Positions 48,087-56,332 of a stretch of 64,000 nucleotides of DNA are shown here, in pieces. A model generated the notes under the pieces. The model did no database searches, was not told the DNA's origin, and saw only the letters and a list, made by a program, of their open reading frames with translations. How positions within the stretch are numbered: the first letter of the stretch is position 1; every line of letters begins with the position of its first letter. The stretch is from Pirellulales bacterium (GTDB lineage: Bacteria; Planctomycetota; Planctomycetia; Pirellulales; Thermoguttaceae), in assembly GCA_016931995.1 (NCBI GenBank), contig JAFGDS010000008.1, positions 1-64,000 of the forward strand, written 5' to 3'. A program made the position numbers and the translations under genes.

Positions 48087-48257
48087 ATGTCCGAGCAAGA
48101 GCGAACCGTCCGACCGCCGGGCACGTGCGTGCCCTGGGAGGAGCAGGTCAAGGAATTCCCGCCCATCACCGGCGACGCCGAACTCGTGCGCCGGATCTGG
48201 CAAGAGACCGACGGCTTTGGGTACGTGTTCATCTGGCAATGTCTGCTGTCGTTCTGA
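48087..48257 (+). CDS. Small protein in corrinoid methyltransfer cassette, unknown
   Basis: A 56-aa acidic protein with a Trp-rich middle (CVPWEEQVKEFPPITGDAEL) and C-terminal RIWQETDGFGYVFIWQCLL. It is located 20 bp after the UROD-like gene and 24 bp before the corrinoid gene, with AACGGAG upstream of its ATG and close spacing typical of a translated operon member. No known family was recognised. There is no membrane segment or metal motif beyond two separated cysteines. It may be a subunit or regulator of the methyltransferase, or a remnant. Coding is supported by spacing and codon bias, not by homology. Confidence 0.6.
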   Translation: MSEQERTVRPPGTCVPWEEQVKEFPPITGDAELVRRIWQETDGFGYVFIWQCLLSF

Positions 48258-48281
48258 CGCATTCCACGAGGAGCAGCAACC

Positions 48282-48920
48282 GTGAGCGAACTGAGCCCTT
48301 TGGCGGCCGCGCTGGCCGAGTGCCGCGAAAAAGACGTCCAACGCCTCATCCAGGAGCGGATCGACGCCGGCGCGCCGGCCGCCGAGATCGTCGGCGAGTG
48401 CAACCAGGGCATGATCGAACTGGGTAACCGCTTCGCCTCGGGAAAGTGCTTCATCCCCGAGCTCATGTTCGGCGGGATGGTGATGAAAGCCGTCACCGAG
48501 AAGCTCGCCCCGATGATCGAGACGGACGCGGCGGGCAAGACCGTCGGCCGGGTGGTGATGGGCTCCGTCCGCCACGACGTGCACGACATCGGCAAGGACA
48601 TCGTCATCATGATGCTCCGCGGCGTCGGATTCGAGGTGATCGACCTGGGCGTGAACGTGCCGCCGGAGAGGTTCGTCGAGGCGATTGCCAGGCATCGGCC
48701 CAACGTCGTCGGCATGAGCGTGCTTCTGACCACGTGCTACGAGTCGGTCGTGGCCACGGTCGAGGCGATCCGCCAGGCCGGGCTTCGCGAGGGCGTGTCC
48801 ATCATGGTCGGCGGCGCGGCGGCCAGTCCGCTGCTATCGGAAAACGCCGGCTGCGATTTCTACGGCAAAACCGCCGTCGACGGCATGAAGCACGCTTGCG
48901 CGGTCGTCGGCGTCGCGTGA
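48282..48920 (+). CDS. Corrinoid (B12-binding) methyltransfer protein, MtaC/MtbC-like
   Basis: A 212-aa two-domain protein. Residues 1-85 form a helical B12-binding-2 cap (QGMIELGNRFASGKCFIPEL). The Rossmann B12 domain has the base-off ligand motif D-x-H-x-x-G at about residues 99-104 (HDVHDIGKD; His101 coordinates cobalt), with GVGFEVIDLGVNVPPERFVE and IMVGGAAASP. It carries a methyl group between a substrate-specific methyltransferase and the UROD-like protein. GTG start, preceded by GAGGAGC. No MtaB-, MtbB- or MttB-type partner is encoded here. The conserved pattern is intact, so it should be functional. Confidence 0.93.
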   Translation: MSELSPLAAALAECREKDVQRLIQERIDAGAPAAEIVGECNQGMIELGNRFASGKCFIPELMFGGMVMKAVTEKLAPMIETDAAGKTVGRVVMGSVRHDVHDIGKDIVIMMLRGVGFEVIDLGVNVPPERFVEAIARHRPNVVGMSVLLTTCYESVVATVEAIRQAGLREGVSIMVGGAAASPLLSENAGCDFYGKTAVDGMKHACAVVGVA

Positions 48921-48956
48921 ACCATTTTGGCAAGGAAAGCACGAGGGTGCACGGAA

Positions 48957-49994
48957 GTGTCCAAACGCATCGGTTTCGCGGCAATCGTTCTCTGGCTGTG
49001 CGTGGGAACGGCCGGCTCGGCCCAGCAGTGGGCCAGGAACATGTTCCAGACGACCACCCACGACTTCGGCGCCCTGGCCCGTGGAGCCAAGGCCGAATTC
49101 GCTTTTACGTTCGAGAACATCTATCTCGAGGACGCGCACGTCTCGCACGTGCGGACCAGTTGCGGTTGCACCTTGGTAAAGCATCCCACCGAGATCATCA
49201 AGACCTATCAGAAGGGCCAGATCATCGCGTCGGTCGATACCCGGGGCTTCCTGGGCCGCAAGGACGCGACGATCACGGTTGTCTTCGATAAACCCTATGC
49301 CGCCGAGGTCCAACTGCACGTCCACTCGTACATCCGCAGCGACATCGTCTTCCAGCCCGGCGCGATCGACTTCGGCTCGATCCGCCAGGGCCAGGGCGGT
49401 CAGCACAAGACGGTGATCAGCTACGCCGGCCGCGACGACTGGGCCATCACCGCCGTCGAAAGCCCCCGGCCCTACCTGAGCACGAAGCTCGTCGAGCTGG
49501 ACCGGAACCTGGGCCGCGTGACGTACGAGCTATCGGTCGAACTCAAGCCCGACGCCCCCAAGGGCTATCTGGGCGAATACCTCACCGTTCGCACGAACGA
49601 CGCCGACGCGACGAAGTCGCGGGTGCCGCTGGCGGTCGAGGGCGTGGTGGTTCCCCCGCTTGCCGTGCGCCCCGCCGCGCTGGCGCTGGACGCCAAGGTC
49701 GGCGCGCCGCCCGTCACGCGCAATCTCGTCGTCCAGGGTTTCGCGCCGTTCCGCGTGATCGAAGTAACCTGCCCCGACCCGCGGATCACCTGCCAAGTGC
49801 CCACGGAGGTCAAGAAATTCCACGTGATTCCCGTCACGTTCGCGCCGGGGACCGTGCCGGGTAAAACGGACGTCGCCATCGAGATCAAAACCGATCTGGA
49901 CGGCGCCTCCGTGAGCCTGCAAATCCACCTCGAGGTCGTTCCCGACCCGCCCCCGCCCGCCGCGCCGGCAACGGCCGATGCGCCGTCATCTTGA
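48957..49994 (+). CDS. Exported DUF1573 protein
   Basis: A 345-aa secreted protein. The signal peptide is FAAIVLWLCVGTAGSAQQ. The DUF1573 domain (THDFGALARGAKAEFAFTFE, TSCGCTLVKHPTE) is followed by two more beta-sandwich repeats of similar type. DUF1573 is abundant in planctomycetes and Bacteroidetes, and its role is unknown. GTG 48957 is preferred; a TTG 30 bp upstream is possible. Its stop codon lies at the start of a degenerate family D repeat, indicating that the repeat sits exactly at the end of the gene. Confidence 0.84.
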   Translation: MSKRIGFAAIVLWLCVGTAGSAQQWARNMFQTTTHDFGALARGAKAEFAFTFENIYLEDAHVSHVRTSCGCTLVKHPTEIIKTYQKGQIIASVDTRGFLGRKDATITVVFDKPYAAEVQLHVHSYIRSDIVFQPGAIDFGSIRQGQGGQHKTVISYAGRDDWAITAVESPRPYLSTKLVELDRNLGRVTYELSVELKPDAPKGYLGEYLTVRTNDADATKSRVPLAVEGVVVPPLAVRPAALALDAKVGAPPVTRNLVVQGFAPFRVIEVTCPDPRITCQVPTEVKKFHVIPVTFAPGTVPGKTDVAIEIKTDLDGASVSLQIHLEVVPDPPPPAAPATADAPSS

Positions 49995-50016
49995 GCGCGG
50001 CGAGGAATCTCGTCCC
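49984..50016. repeat. Degenerate family D repeat
   Basis: CGTCATCTTGAGCGCGGCGA is a diverged left arm of the GAGCGAAGCGAAG family. Its expected partner is only faintly visible as GAGCGAGGCGAAGAA at 50037-50051. It supplies the stop codon of the DUF1573 gene. Confidence 0.65.
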
Positions 50017-50218
50017 GCGTTGGGTGGCGCGTTCCGAGCGAGGCGAAGAACGTGGTCCCTCCATCCAGCCGCCCCGCCTTTCGTTGCGTTGGCAAAGGCG
50101 CCCCGATCCGCCGGTTTTTTTGGCTGGACGCGATGATCGCGCTGCTTGCCGGCTCCCGCGATCAAGGGTATCCTCAGGGGGTATCGTGCAGGTCTTCCGC
50201 CGGACGGAGCGCCCCGCC

Positions 50219-51568
50219 ATGGAGTTCGACGAAAAGTCTCTCGACGCGTTGCGCGCGGCGTTGGCCGTCTCGCCCGATAATATCCCCCTGCGCCAGCATC
50301 TGGCGGAGACGCTCTTGCGTTGGGGGCGTCCCGACGAGGCCGAGAAGGAGTATCGCGAAGCGCTTGCGCGAGCGCCCCGCAACGTGGCGCTGAAGCTGGG
50401 TCTGGCGCGCGCCTTCGCGGACCAGGCCAAGGACTCGCACGCGATGGTGATCATCGAGGAGTTGGTCAAGGGGAGCGATACCCCCGCCGAGGCGTTTTTG
50501 TTGCACGCTCGGCTCCTGTTTCGATCGGGCGACGTGTCGTTTGCCGTGACGGAGTATCGCGCCGCCGTGGCCGCGGATGGGGGACTGCGCGATCGCGAGT
50601 TCGAGGAGAGGCTCGGGCTCGACCGGGAGGAGACGGACTCGGAGGTGGTGGACGGGCGCGTCCGCGCGGCGAGGGAGGACGGCCGCGGCGGCCCGTCGGG
50701 CATCCCCCTGGAGCGGCCATCGCTCCGGTTCGACGACGTCGGCGGCATGGCGGATCTCAAGGAAGAGATCCGCATGAAGATCATCTACCCAATCGAACAC
50801 GAGGCCATGTTCCGCGCGTACGGCAAGGCGATCGGCGGGGGCGTGCTCATGTACGGTCCGCCGGGCTGCGGAAAGACCCATCTCGCCCGCGCCACGGCCG
50901 GCGAGATCCGCGCCGGCTTCCTCGCGGTCGGGATCAACGACGTGCTGGATATGTGGCTGGGCAACAGCGAACGCAACCTGCACGAACTGTTCGAGAGCGC
51001 GCGACGCAATCGGCCGTGCGTGCTCTTCTTCGACGAGGTGGACGCCTTGGGCGCAAGCCGCTGCGACATGAAGGCCAGCGCTGGCCGGCACCTCATTAAC
51101 CAGTTTCTGGCGGAGCTGGACGGAGTGAAGAGTTCCAACGACGGCGTGTTGATCCTGGCGGCCACGAATGCCCCGTGGCACATGGATTCGGCGTTCCGCC
51201 GGCCGAGTCGGTTCGACCGCATCCTTTTCGTTCCTCCGCCGGACGAGCCCGCTCGCGCGGAGATCCTCCGCATTCTCTGTCGCGGCAAGCCCTCGGCCGA
51301 TCTCGACTGGGTCCACGTGGCCCGCAAGGCGAAGGACTTCTCCGGCGCGGATTTGAAGGCCGTCGTGGACCTAGCGATCGAGGCGAAGCTGACCGAGGCC
51401 ATGAAGACCGGCGTTCCCAAGCCGCTGGCGACGCGCGACTTGGTCGAGGCGGTGAAGCGGATCCGCCCCAGCACGTCGGAATGGTTCGCCACGGCCCGCA
51501 ATTACGCCCTTTACTCGAATCAGGGCGGCACCTACGACGACATCCTCCGGTACCTGAAGCTCTCGTGA
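50219..51568 (+). CDS. TPR-containing Cdc48-like AAA ATPase
   Basis: A 449-aa cytoplasmic protein. Residues about 1-120 contain TPR-like helices (PDNIPLRQHLAETLLRWGRP, DEAEKEYREALARAPRNVA). A single AAA domain follows: Walker A GPPGCGKT near 214-221, Walker B VLFFDEVDA near 267-275, sensor 1 in ILAATNAP, and arginine finger-like RRPSRFDR. The last 80 residues have the AAA lid SGADLKAVVDLAIEAK. The ATG is chosen because upstream codons are non-domain. It resembles FtsH/Cdc48-type ATPases without a protease domain. It lies 92 bp upstream of a TPR membrane protein, a likely partner. Confidence 0.87.
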   Translation: MEFDEKSLDALRAALAVSPDNIPLRQHLAETLLRWGRPDEAEKEYREALARAPRNVALKLGLARAFADQAKDSHAMVIIEELVKGSDTPAEAFLLHARLLFRSGDVSFAVTEYRAAVAADGGLRDREFEERLGLDREETDSEVVDGRVRAAREDGRGGPSGIPLERPSLRFDDVGGMADLKEEIRMKIIYPIEHEAMFRAYGKAIGGGVLMYGPPGCGKTHLARATAGEIRAGFLAVGINDVLDMWLGNSERNLHELFESARRNRPCVLFFDEVDALGASRCDMKASAGRHLINQFLAELDGVKSSNDGVLILAATNAPWHMDSAFRRPSRFDRILFVPPPDEPARAEILRILCRGKPSADLDWVHVARKAKDFSGADLKAVVDLAIEAKLTEAMKTGVPKPLATRDLVEAVKRIRPSTSEWFATARNYALYSNQGGTYDDILRYLKLS

Positions 51569-51660
51569 CCGATCGCTAATCGCCGCCCGACCGAAGCGTT
51601 AGACGACGACAAAAAGGTCCAGAAATCAAGCCCCCCGGAATTCGCTCACGCGAGAACCCC

Positions 51661-52917
51661 ATGACGCACCACGTGCAGCGCGCCCGACTGCTCATGGATC
51701 AGTCCCGATGGGACCTGGCCGAGAAGGAGTTGCGTCAGGCCCTTTCGCTCGACGCCCAGGATGCCCAAGCGCACGCGCTGTTGGCGCTGTGCCAAAGCGC
51801 GCGGAACAAACACGGCGAGGCGCGGCGGGAAGCCCAGGCGGCCATCCACGCGGCGCCGGACCACTGGTTCACGCATTACGCGCAGGCGCACGTGCTTTGG
51901 CACGCCAATCGCGCCGCGGAGGCCCGCCGCGCCGTGGCCGAGGCAATTCGGCTCGAACCGCGCGTGGCGGAACTCTGGGGCCTGCTGGCCATGATCGAGC
52001 ACAATCTGAAGCAATGGGACCGATCGCTGGCCGCGGCGCGCCGGGGTTTGGCCATCGACCCCGAGGACGCGATGTGCGTCAACGCCGAGTCGATGGCGTT
52101 GGTGAAGCTGGGTCGCGCCGGCGAAGCCCACGCGCGGTTGGACGACGCCTTGGCCCGCGATCCGGAAAACGCCTGGAGCCACGCCAATCAGGGCTGGACG
52201 CTCTTGGAGAAGGGCGAGGTCCGCCGGGCGCAGGAACGATTCCGCGAAGCCCTGCGGCTTGAGCCCGAGCTGGATTGGGCTCGCCACGGCATGGTCACGG
52301 CCCTCAAGGCCCGCAATCCCGTCTACCGGGTCCTATTGACCTATTTCCTATGGACGAGCAGGCTGGGCTCGGGGGCGCAGTGGGCGTTAGTGATCGGGCT
52401 GGTGATCGGCTACAACGTCGTCCGGAATCTGGCCGACGCGCAGCCCGCGTTGCGCCCGCTGCTCGTGCCCCTGATGGTTGGCTATATCATGTTTGTCTTC
52501 ACGTCCTGGTTGGCCGACCCACTCTCCCACCTCGTGCTGCGATTGAGTCGTTTCGGCCGGTACGTCCTTTCCAAGGACGAACGAATGGACGCCAACCTCG
52601 TCGCCGCATGCGTGGCAGGCGCCCTGGCGGCCTTCGTCGCATCGCTCGTGTGGAACAGCGGAAACCTGTTGTTTGCCGCGATCGCGTGTCTGATGCTGGC
52701 GATCCCCTGCTCGGCGATCATGCGCTGCGACCGGGGTTGGCCGCGTCACGCCATGATCCTCTACACGGTCGTGCTGGCGGCCGTTGGCCTAACCGCGCTG
52801 TTCGGCTCGCTGCTGGGCGTCGATTCACTCGAGACCCTGGGGGTGTTGTTCCTGCTGGGCGCAATCGCGTCAAGCTACGTGGGAAGCGCTCTGATGTCCG
52901 CCACGCCCAAGCGATGA
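51661..52917 (+). CDS. TPR protein with six-helix membrane domain
   Basis: A 418-aa protein. The first 220 residues are five or six TPRs (DQSRWDLAEKELRQALSLDA, NKHGEARREAQAAIHAAPDH, RSLAAARRGLAIDPEDAM). The C-terminal 190 residues are strongly hydrophobic with about six TM spans (LVIGLVIGYNVV, PLMVGYIMFVFTSW, CVAGALAAFVASLVW, AIACLMLAIPCSAIM, YTVVLAAVGLTALFG, FLLGAIASSYVG). TPRs probably face the cytoplasm. The adjacent TPR-AAA ATPase could form a membrane-associated assembly with it; this is inferred from co-orientation only. Similar planctomycete proteins are annotated simply as TPR proteins. Confidence 0.82.
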   Translation: MTHHVQRARLLMDQSRWDLAEKELRQALSLDAQDAQAHALLALCQSARNKHGEARREAQAAIHAAPDHWFTHYAQAHVLWHANRAAEARRAVAEAIRLEPRVAELWGLLAMIEHNLKQWDRSLAAARRGLAIDPEDAMCVNAESMALVKLGRAGEAHARLDDALARDPENAWSHANQGWTLLEKGEVRRAQERFREALRLEPELDWARHGMVTALKARNPVYRVLLTYFLWTSRLGSGAQWALVIGLVIGYNVVRNLADAQPALRPLLVPLMVGYIMFVFTSWLADPLSHLVLRLSRFGRYVLSKDERMDANLVAACVAGALAAFVASLVWNSGNLLFAAIACLMLAIPCSAIMRCDRGWPRHAMILYTVVLAAVGLTALFGSLLGVDSLETLGVLFLLGAIASSYVGSALMSATPKR

Positions 52918-53019
52918 CGCAACGACGCCCGCTCACCCCGGGCCGGGTTCGCCCGATTGCGCCGGGGCACGGTCCGGGCGAAGCGAAGGCCGTGGGGACG
53001 CGACAACCGCGGGCCCCGA

Positions 53020-56000
53020 TCAGCCGGCGAGCCGCTCCAAGGCGGCCTGGGCGGAATCGCGGCGGGCCTTAAGCTCGGCAAGGCCTTCCCGCTCCTTCTG
53101 AACCACGGCCTCGGGCGCCCGGCCGACGAATTTTTCATCCGCCAGCTTCTTCCGCTTCGCCTCGATGAGCGAGTCGAGCTTCGCGATTTCCTGCCGTTTC
53201 TTCGAAGCCTCGGCCTCGACGTCGATCAGCCCGGCCAGATTGACGAAGATTTCGCCCGCCGTCGTGGTCGTGTTGGCCGATAGGGGCGGCGGCTGGACCT
53301 CCGGGCCCCAGGCAATGGCCCTCGCGCCCGCCATGCTCGCGAAGTAGGGCCCCATCGCGGAGAGCTTCGCGGCCGTGTCTTCGTTGCAGCGTCCCAGGAT
53401 CTCCACCATCGTCTTCGGAGGCACGTTCTGCCTCGCGCGGATCTCCCGCACGCCGCCCAGCGCGTTCTGGAACAAGGCGAATTGCGCCTCGATGGCCGGA
53501 TCCTCCATCGCCGCGTCGGCCGTCGGCCACGGGGCAATCATGATGCTCGCGGCCGCCGGCGCGGGCGCGGGATACCCGCGCGACGGGGCGTACTCGCCGA
53601 GCAACTGCCAGACCTCCTCGGTCACGAATGGAATCATCGGGTGCAGCAGGCGCAAGAGCGTATCGAGCGTGTGCGTCAACACCCGCTGGGCCAGCGGCCG
53701 GCCCTTCGGATCCTGCAAGCGGCCTTTGACCATCTCGACGAAGAAGCTGCAAAACTCGTCCCACGCGAAGCCGTAGAGCGTCCGCGCCGCGTCGGCGAAG
53801 CGGAACTGATCCAGCGCCTCGCTCACCTGCCGGGTCACCGTGGACAGCCGGCTCAGAATCCACCGATCCTCGACGAGAAGCTCTTCCCTCGAAATCGGAC
53901 CGGCCGTGTAGCCTTCCAGGTTCAGCAAGGCAAAACGCGAGGCGTTCCACAGTTTGTTGCAAAAGTTGCGGGCGTCCTCGAAACGATCGCTCACCACGAG
54001 TCCCTTGGGCAGGACCTTGTCCTCGGGTTTCTCGGCCCATTGCGTGGAAAACGCCTTCTTGCACTCGGGACACGGCACGCGCGGCAGCACGCGGTTCTTG
54101 CGCGTCTGCTCGATCAGCTTGCCGCAATGAGGGCACTCGAACTCGACCGGCATCCGGACGTCCTGCGTCTCGGTCGTCAGATGGGCCAAGCCGAAGCGGA
54201 GGGCATCGGCGCCGAACTTGTCCATCACGTCGACCGGATCGACCCCGTTGCCCTTGGTCTTGGACATGCCCTCGCCGTAGCCGTCGAGGATCTTGGGGTG
54301 GATATAAACCTGATGGAACGGCACGTCGCCCACGTTGAACAACCCGGCCAGCACCATCCGGGCGACCCAAAGCGTGATGATGTCGCGGCTGGTGATGAGC
54401 ACGCTCGTGGGATAGTAGTATTTCAGTTCCTCGGTCTGCTCGGGCCAGCCGAGCGTCGAGTGCGGCCACAGGGCCGAGCTGAACCAGGTGTCCAGCACGT
54501 CCTGCTCGCGCACGAGCGTGTGACCGGGCACCGCGTCCTCGGCCAGGTCTTCTTCCTCCGCGCATATGAGCCACTGCTCGTATTGGTCGTCCCACTGCCA
54601 AGTCACGTCGTCGCGCCCCACGAACGCCCGGGCAAGGTCGGCCTCGGTGGCGGTCTTGGCATACCAGATGGGGATCTGGTGTCCCCACCAAAGCTGCCGG
54701 CCAATGGGCCAGTCGCGCTTCTCGCCGAGCCAGTCGAGGTAGCCCTTGGCGTAGCGATCGGGCGTGATCTTCACCCGTCCGTCGCGCACGGCGTCCATGG
54801 CCGTTTGGGCCAGCTCGTCCATGCGGACGAACCACTGATCGGTCAGAAGCGGCTCGATGGGGGTCTTCGAGCGGTCGCTGTGCGCCAGGTCGATCTCGCG
54901 ATCCTCGACTTTGACCAGGAGGCCCTGCCGATCCAGGTCGGCCACGACCTTCTCGCGGGCGTCGAGCACGGTAGCGCCGGCATACGGTCCGGCGTTGTCG
55001 TTGAGCGTGCCGTCGAGGTTCAGGATGTTGACCATGGGCAGGTTTTGCCGCAGACCGACCTCGTAGTCGTTGGGATCGTGGGCGGGCGTGATCTTGACGC
55101 AGCCCGTGCCCATCTCGGGCTTCGCCCAGGGATCGGCCACCAGCGGGATCTCCCGCTCCAGAAGCGGCAAGAGCAACATCCGCCCGTCGGCGGCCATGTT
55201 CCGCAGCGCGACCAACTCCGGCAGGAGCGCGCGGCGGCGCTCGCGGAGGTCGGCCAGCTCGGCTTCGATCTCCGGGCGCTGTTTCTCGGGCGCGGCGGCC
55301 AGCCGGGCTTCGAGGTCGGCCTCGACGGCGGCCAGCGCGCCGGCCGGATCGGGGTGGACCGCCACGGCCGTGTCGCCCAGCATCGTCTCGGGCCGCGTGG
55401 TGGCGATCGTGACGTGTTTCGGCTCGCCCCGCTTCGGCTTGATGACCGGATAGTGGAAGTACCAGAAATGGCCGGCCACCGGCTCGTGAAACACCTCGTC
55501 GTCGCTTACCGCCGTCTGCAGCATCGTGTCCCAGTTGACCAGCCGCTTGCCGCGATAGATCAGGCCCTTCTTGAATAGGCGGAAGAACGTGTGCCGCACG
55601 GCGCGGGCGCAGACCGGATCGAGCGTGAATCGGGTCCGCTGCCAGTCGCAGCTACAGCCCATCTGCTTGAGTTGGCCGAGGATGCGGGCTTCGTAGGACT
55701 CTTTCCACTGCCAGATCCGATCGCGGAGTCCGTCAGGGCCGAGATTGTGACGCGAGAGTTTTTCTTCAGCGAGCAACCGCCGCTCGACGACCGCCTGGGT
55801 GGCGATGCCCGCGTGGTCCGTGCCCGGCACCCAGAGCGTTTCGAAGCCCTGCATCCGTTTCTGCCGGATGAGGATGTCCTGCAGCGTGTTGTTCAGGGCG
55901 TGGCCCAGGTGCAGCGCCCCGGTGACGTTGGGCGGCGGGATGACAATGGTGTACGGCTTGCGGTCGCCGCGCGGCTCGCTGTGGAAATAGCCCCGCTCCT

Positions 56001-56079
56001 GCCAGAAGGCGTACCATCGCTTCTGCGCGGGCGCGGGGTCGTATTGTTTTGGGAGATCGCGCGAAGGAATGTTGGACAT
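53020..56079 (-). CDS. valS: Valyl-tRNA synthetase
   Basis: A 1019-aa class I aminoacyl-tRNA synthetase charging tRNA-Val. The HIGH-type motif is HLGH at residues 57-60 in NVTGALHLGHAL. The KMSKS loop is MSKTKGN near residue 606. The editing (CP1) domain carries an Ala/Glu-rich insertion (DLEARLAAAPEKQRPEIEAE) of about 50 residues. Between the catalytic and anticodon domains lies a zinc-ribbon-like insert (CPHC near 647 and CPEC near 669). The C-terminal coiled-coil arm, including EKFVGRAPEAVVQKEREGL, is present. The ATG at MSNIPSRDLPKQYDP is the start; 22 upstream codons are repeat-derived. Confidence 0.95.
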   Translation of the reverse strand: MSNIPSRDLPKQYDPAPAQKRWYAFWQERGYFHSEPRGDRKPYTIVIPPPNVTGALHLGHALNNTLQDILIRQKRMQGFETLWVPGTDHAGIATQAVVERRLLAEEKLSRHNLGPDGLRDRIWQWKESYEARILGQLKQMGCSCDWQRTRFTLDPVCARAVRHTFFRLFKKGLIYRGKRLVNWDTMLQTAVSDDEVFHEPVAGHFWYFHYPVIKPKRGEPKHVTIATTRPETMLGDTAVAVHPDPAGALAAVEADLEARLAAAPEKQRPEIEAELADLRERRRALLPELVALRNMAADGRMLLLPLLEREIPLVADPWAKPEMGTGCVKITPAHDPNDYEVGLRQNLPMVNILNLDGTLNDNAGPYAGATVLDAREKVVADLDRQGLLVKVEDREIDLAHSDRSKTPIEPLLTDQWFVRMDELAQTAMDAVRDGRVKITPDRYAKGYLDWLGEKRDWPIGRQLWWGHQIPIWYAKTATEADLARAFVGRDDVTWQWDDQYEQWLICAEEEDLAEDAVPGHTLVREQDVLDTWFSSALWPHSTLGWPEQTEELKYYYPTSVLITSRDIITLWVARMVLAGLFNVGDVPFHQVYIHPKILDGYGEGMSKTKGNGVDPVDVMDKFGADALRFGLAHLTTETQDVRMPVEFECPHCGKLIEQTRKNRVLPRVPCPECKKAFSTQWAEKPEDKVLPKGLVVSDRFEDARNFCNKLWNASRFALLNLEGYTAGPISREELLVEDRWILSRLSTVTRQVSEALDQFRFADAARTLYGFAWDEFCSFFVEMVKGRLQDPKGRPLAQRVLTHTLDTLLRLLHPMIPFVTEEVWQLLGEYAPSRGYPAPAPAAASIMIAPWPTADAAMEDPAIEAQFALFQNALGGVREIRARQNVPPKTMVEILGRCNEDTAAKLSAMGPYFASMAGARAIAWGPEVQPPPLSANTTTTAGEIFVNLAGLIDVEAEASKKRQEIAKLDSLIEAKRKKLADEKFVGRAPEAVVQKEREGLAELKARRDSAQAALERLAG

Positions 56080-56111
56080 GAGGTTGGTCTTGAAGAAGGA
56101 GAGTAGGACAA

Positions 56112-56325
56112 TCACCACGGAGGCACGGAGACACAGAGAAGGCAAGAGGAGGGAACCGCGGATGAACGCGGATGAACGCGGATGAGAGACGTGGGGGGGA
56201 CGCCGGCGTCAGAGCGGGGTCATGCCGCGCCTAGGTGCTGTCATCTTCACGCCAACCACATCCGCGTTTATCCGCGTTCATCCGCGGTTTCTTCCCATTG
56301 TCTATTCTCCGTGCCTCCGTGGTGA
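56112..56325. repeat. Large two-part inverted repeat (family H)
   Basis: Outer arms TCACCACGGAGGCACGGAGA (56112-56131) and TCTCCGTGCCTCCGTGGTGA (56306-56325) are perfectly complementary over 20 bp. Inner arms are tandem GATGAACGCG units at 56154-56184 and their complement CATCCGCGTTTATCCGCGTT around 56258-56288. The element, about 215 bp, fills the gap between valS and cimA. Its right end touches the cimA stop codon. Confidence 0.9.
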
Positions 56326-56332
56326 AATCCCT

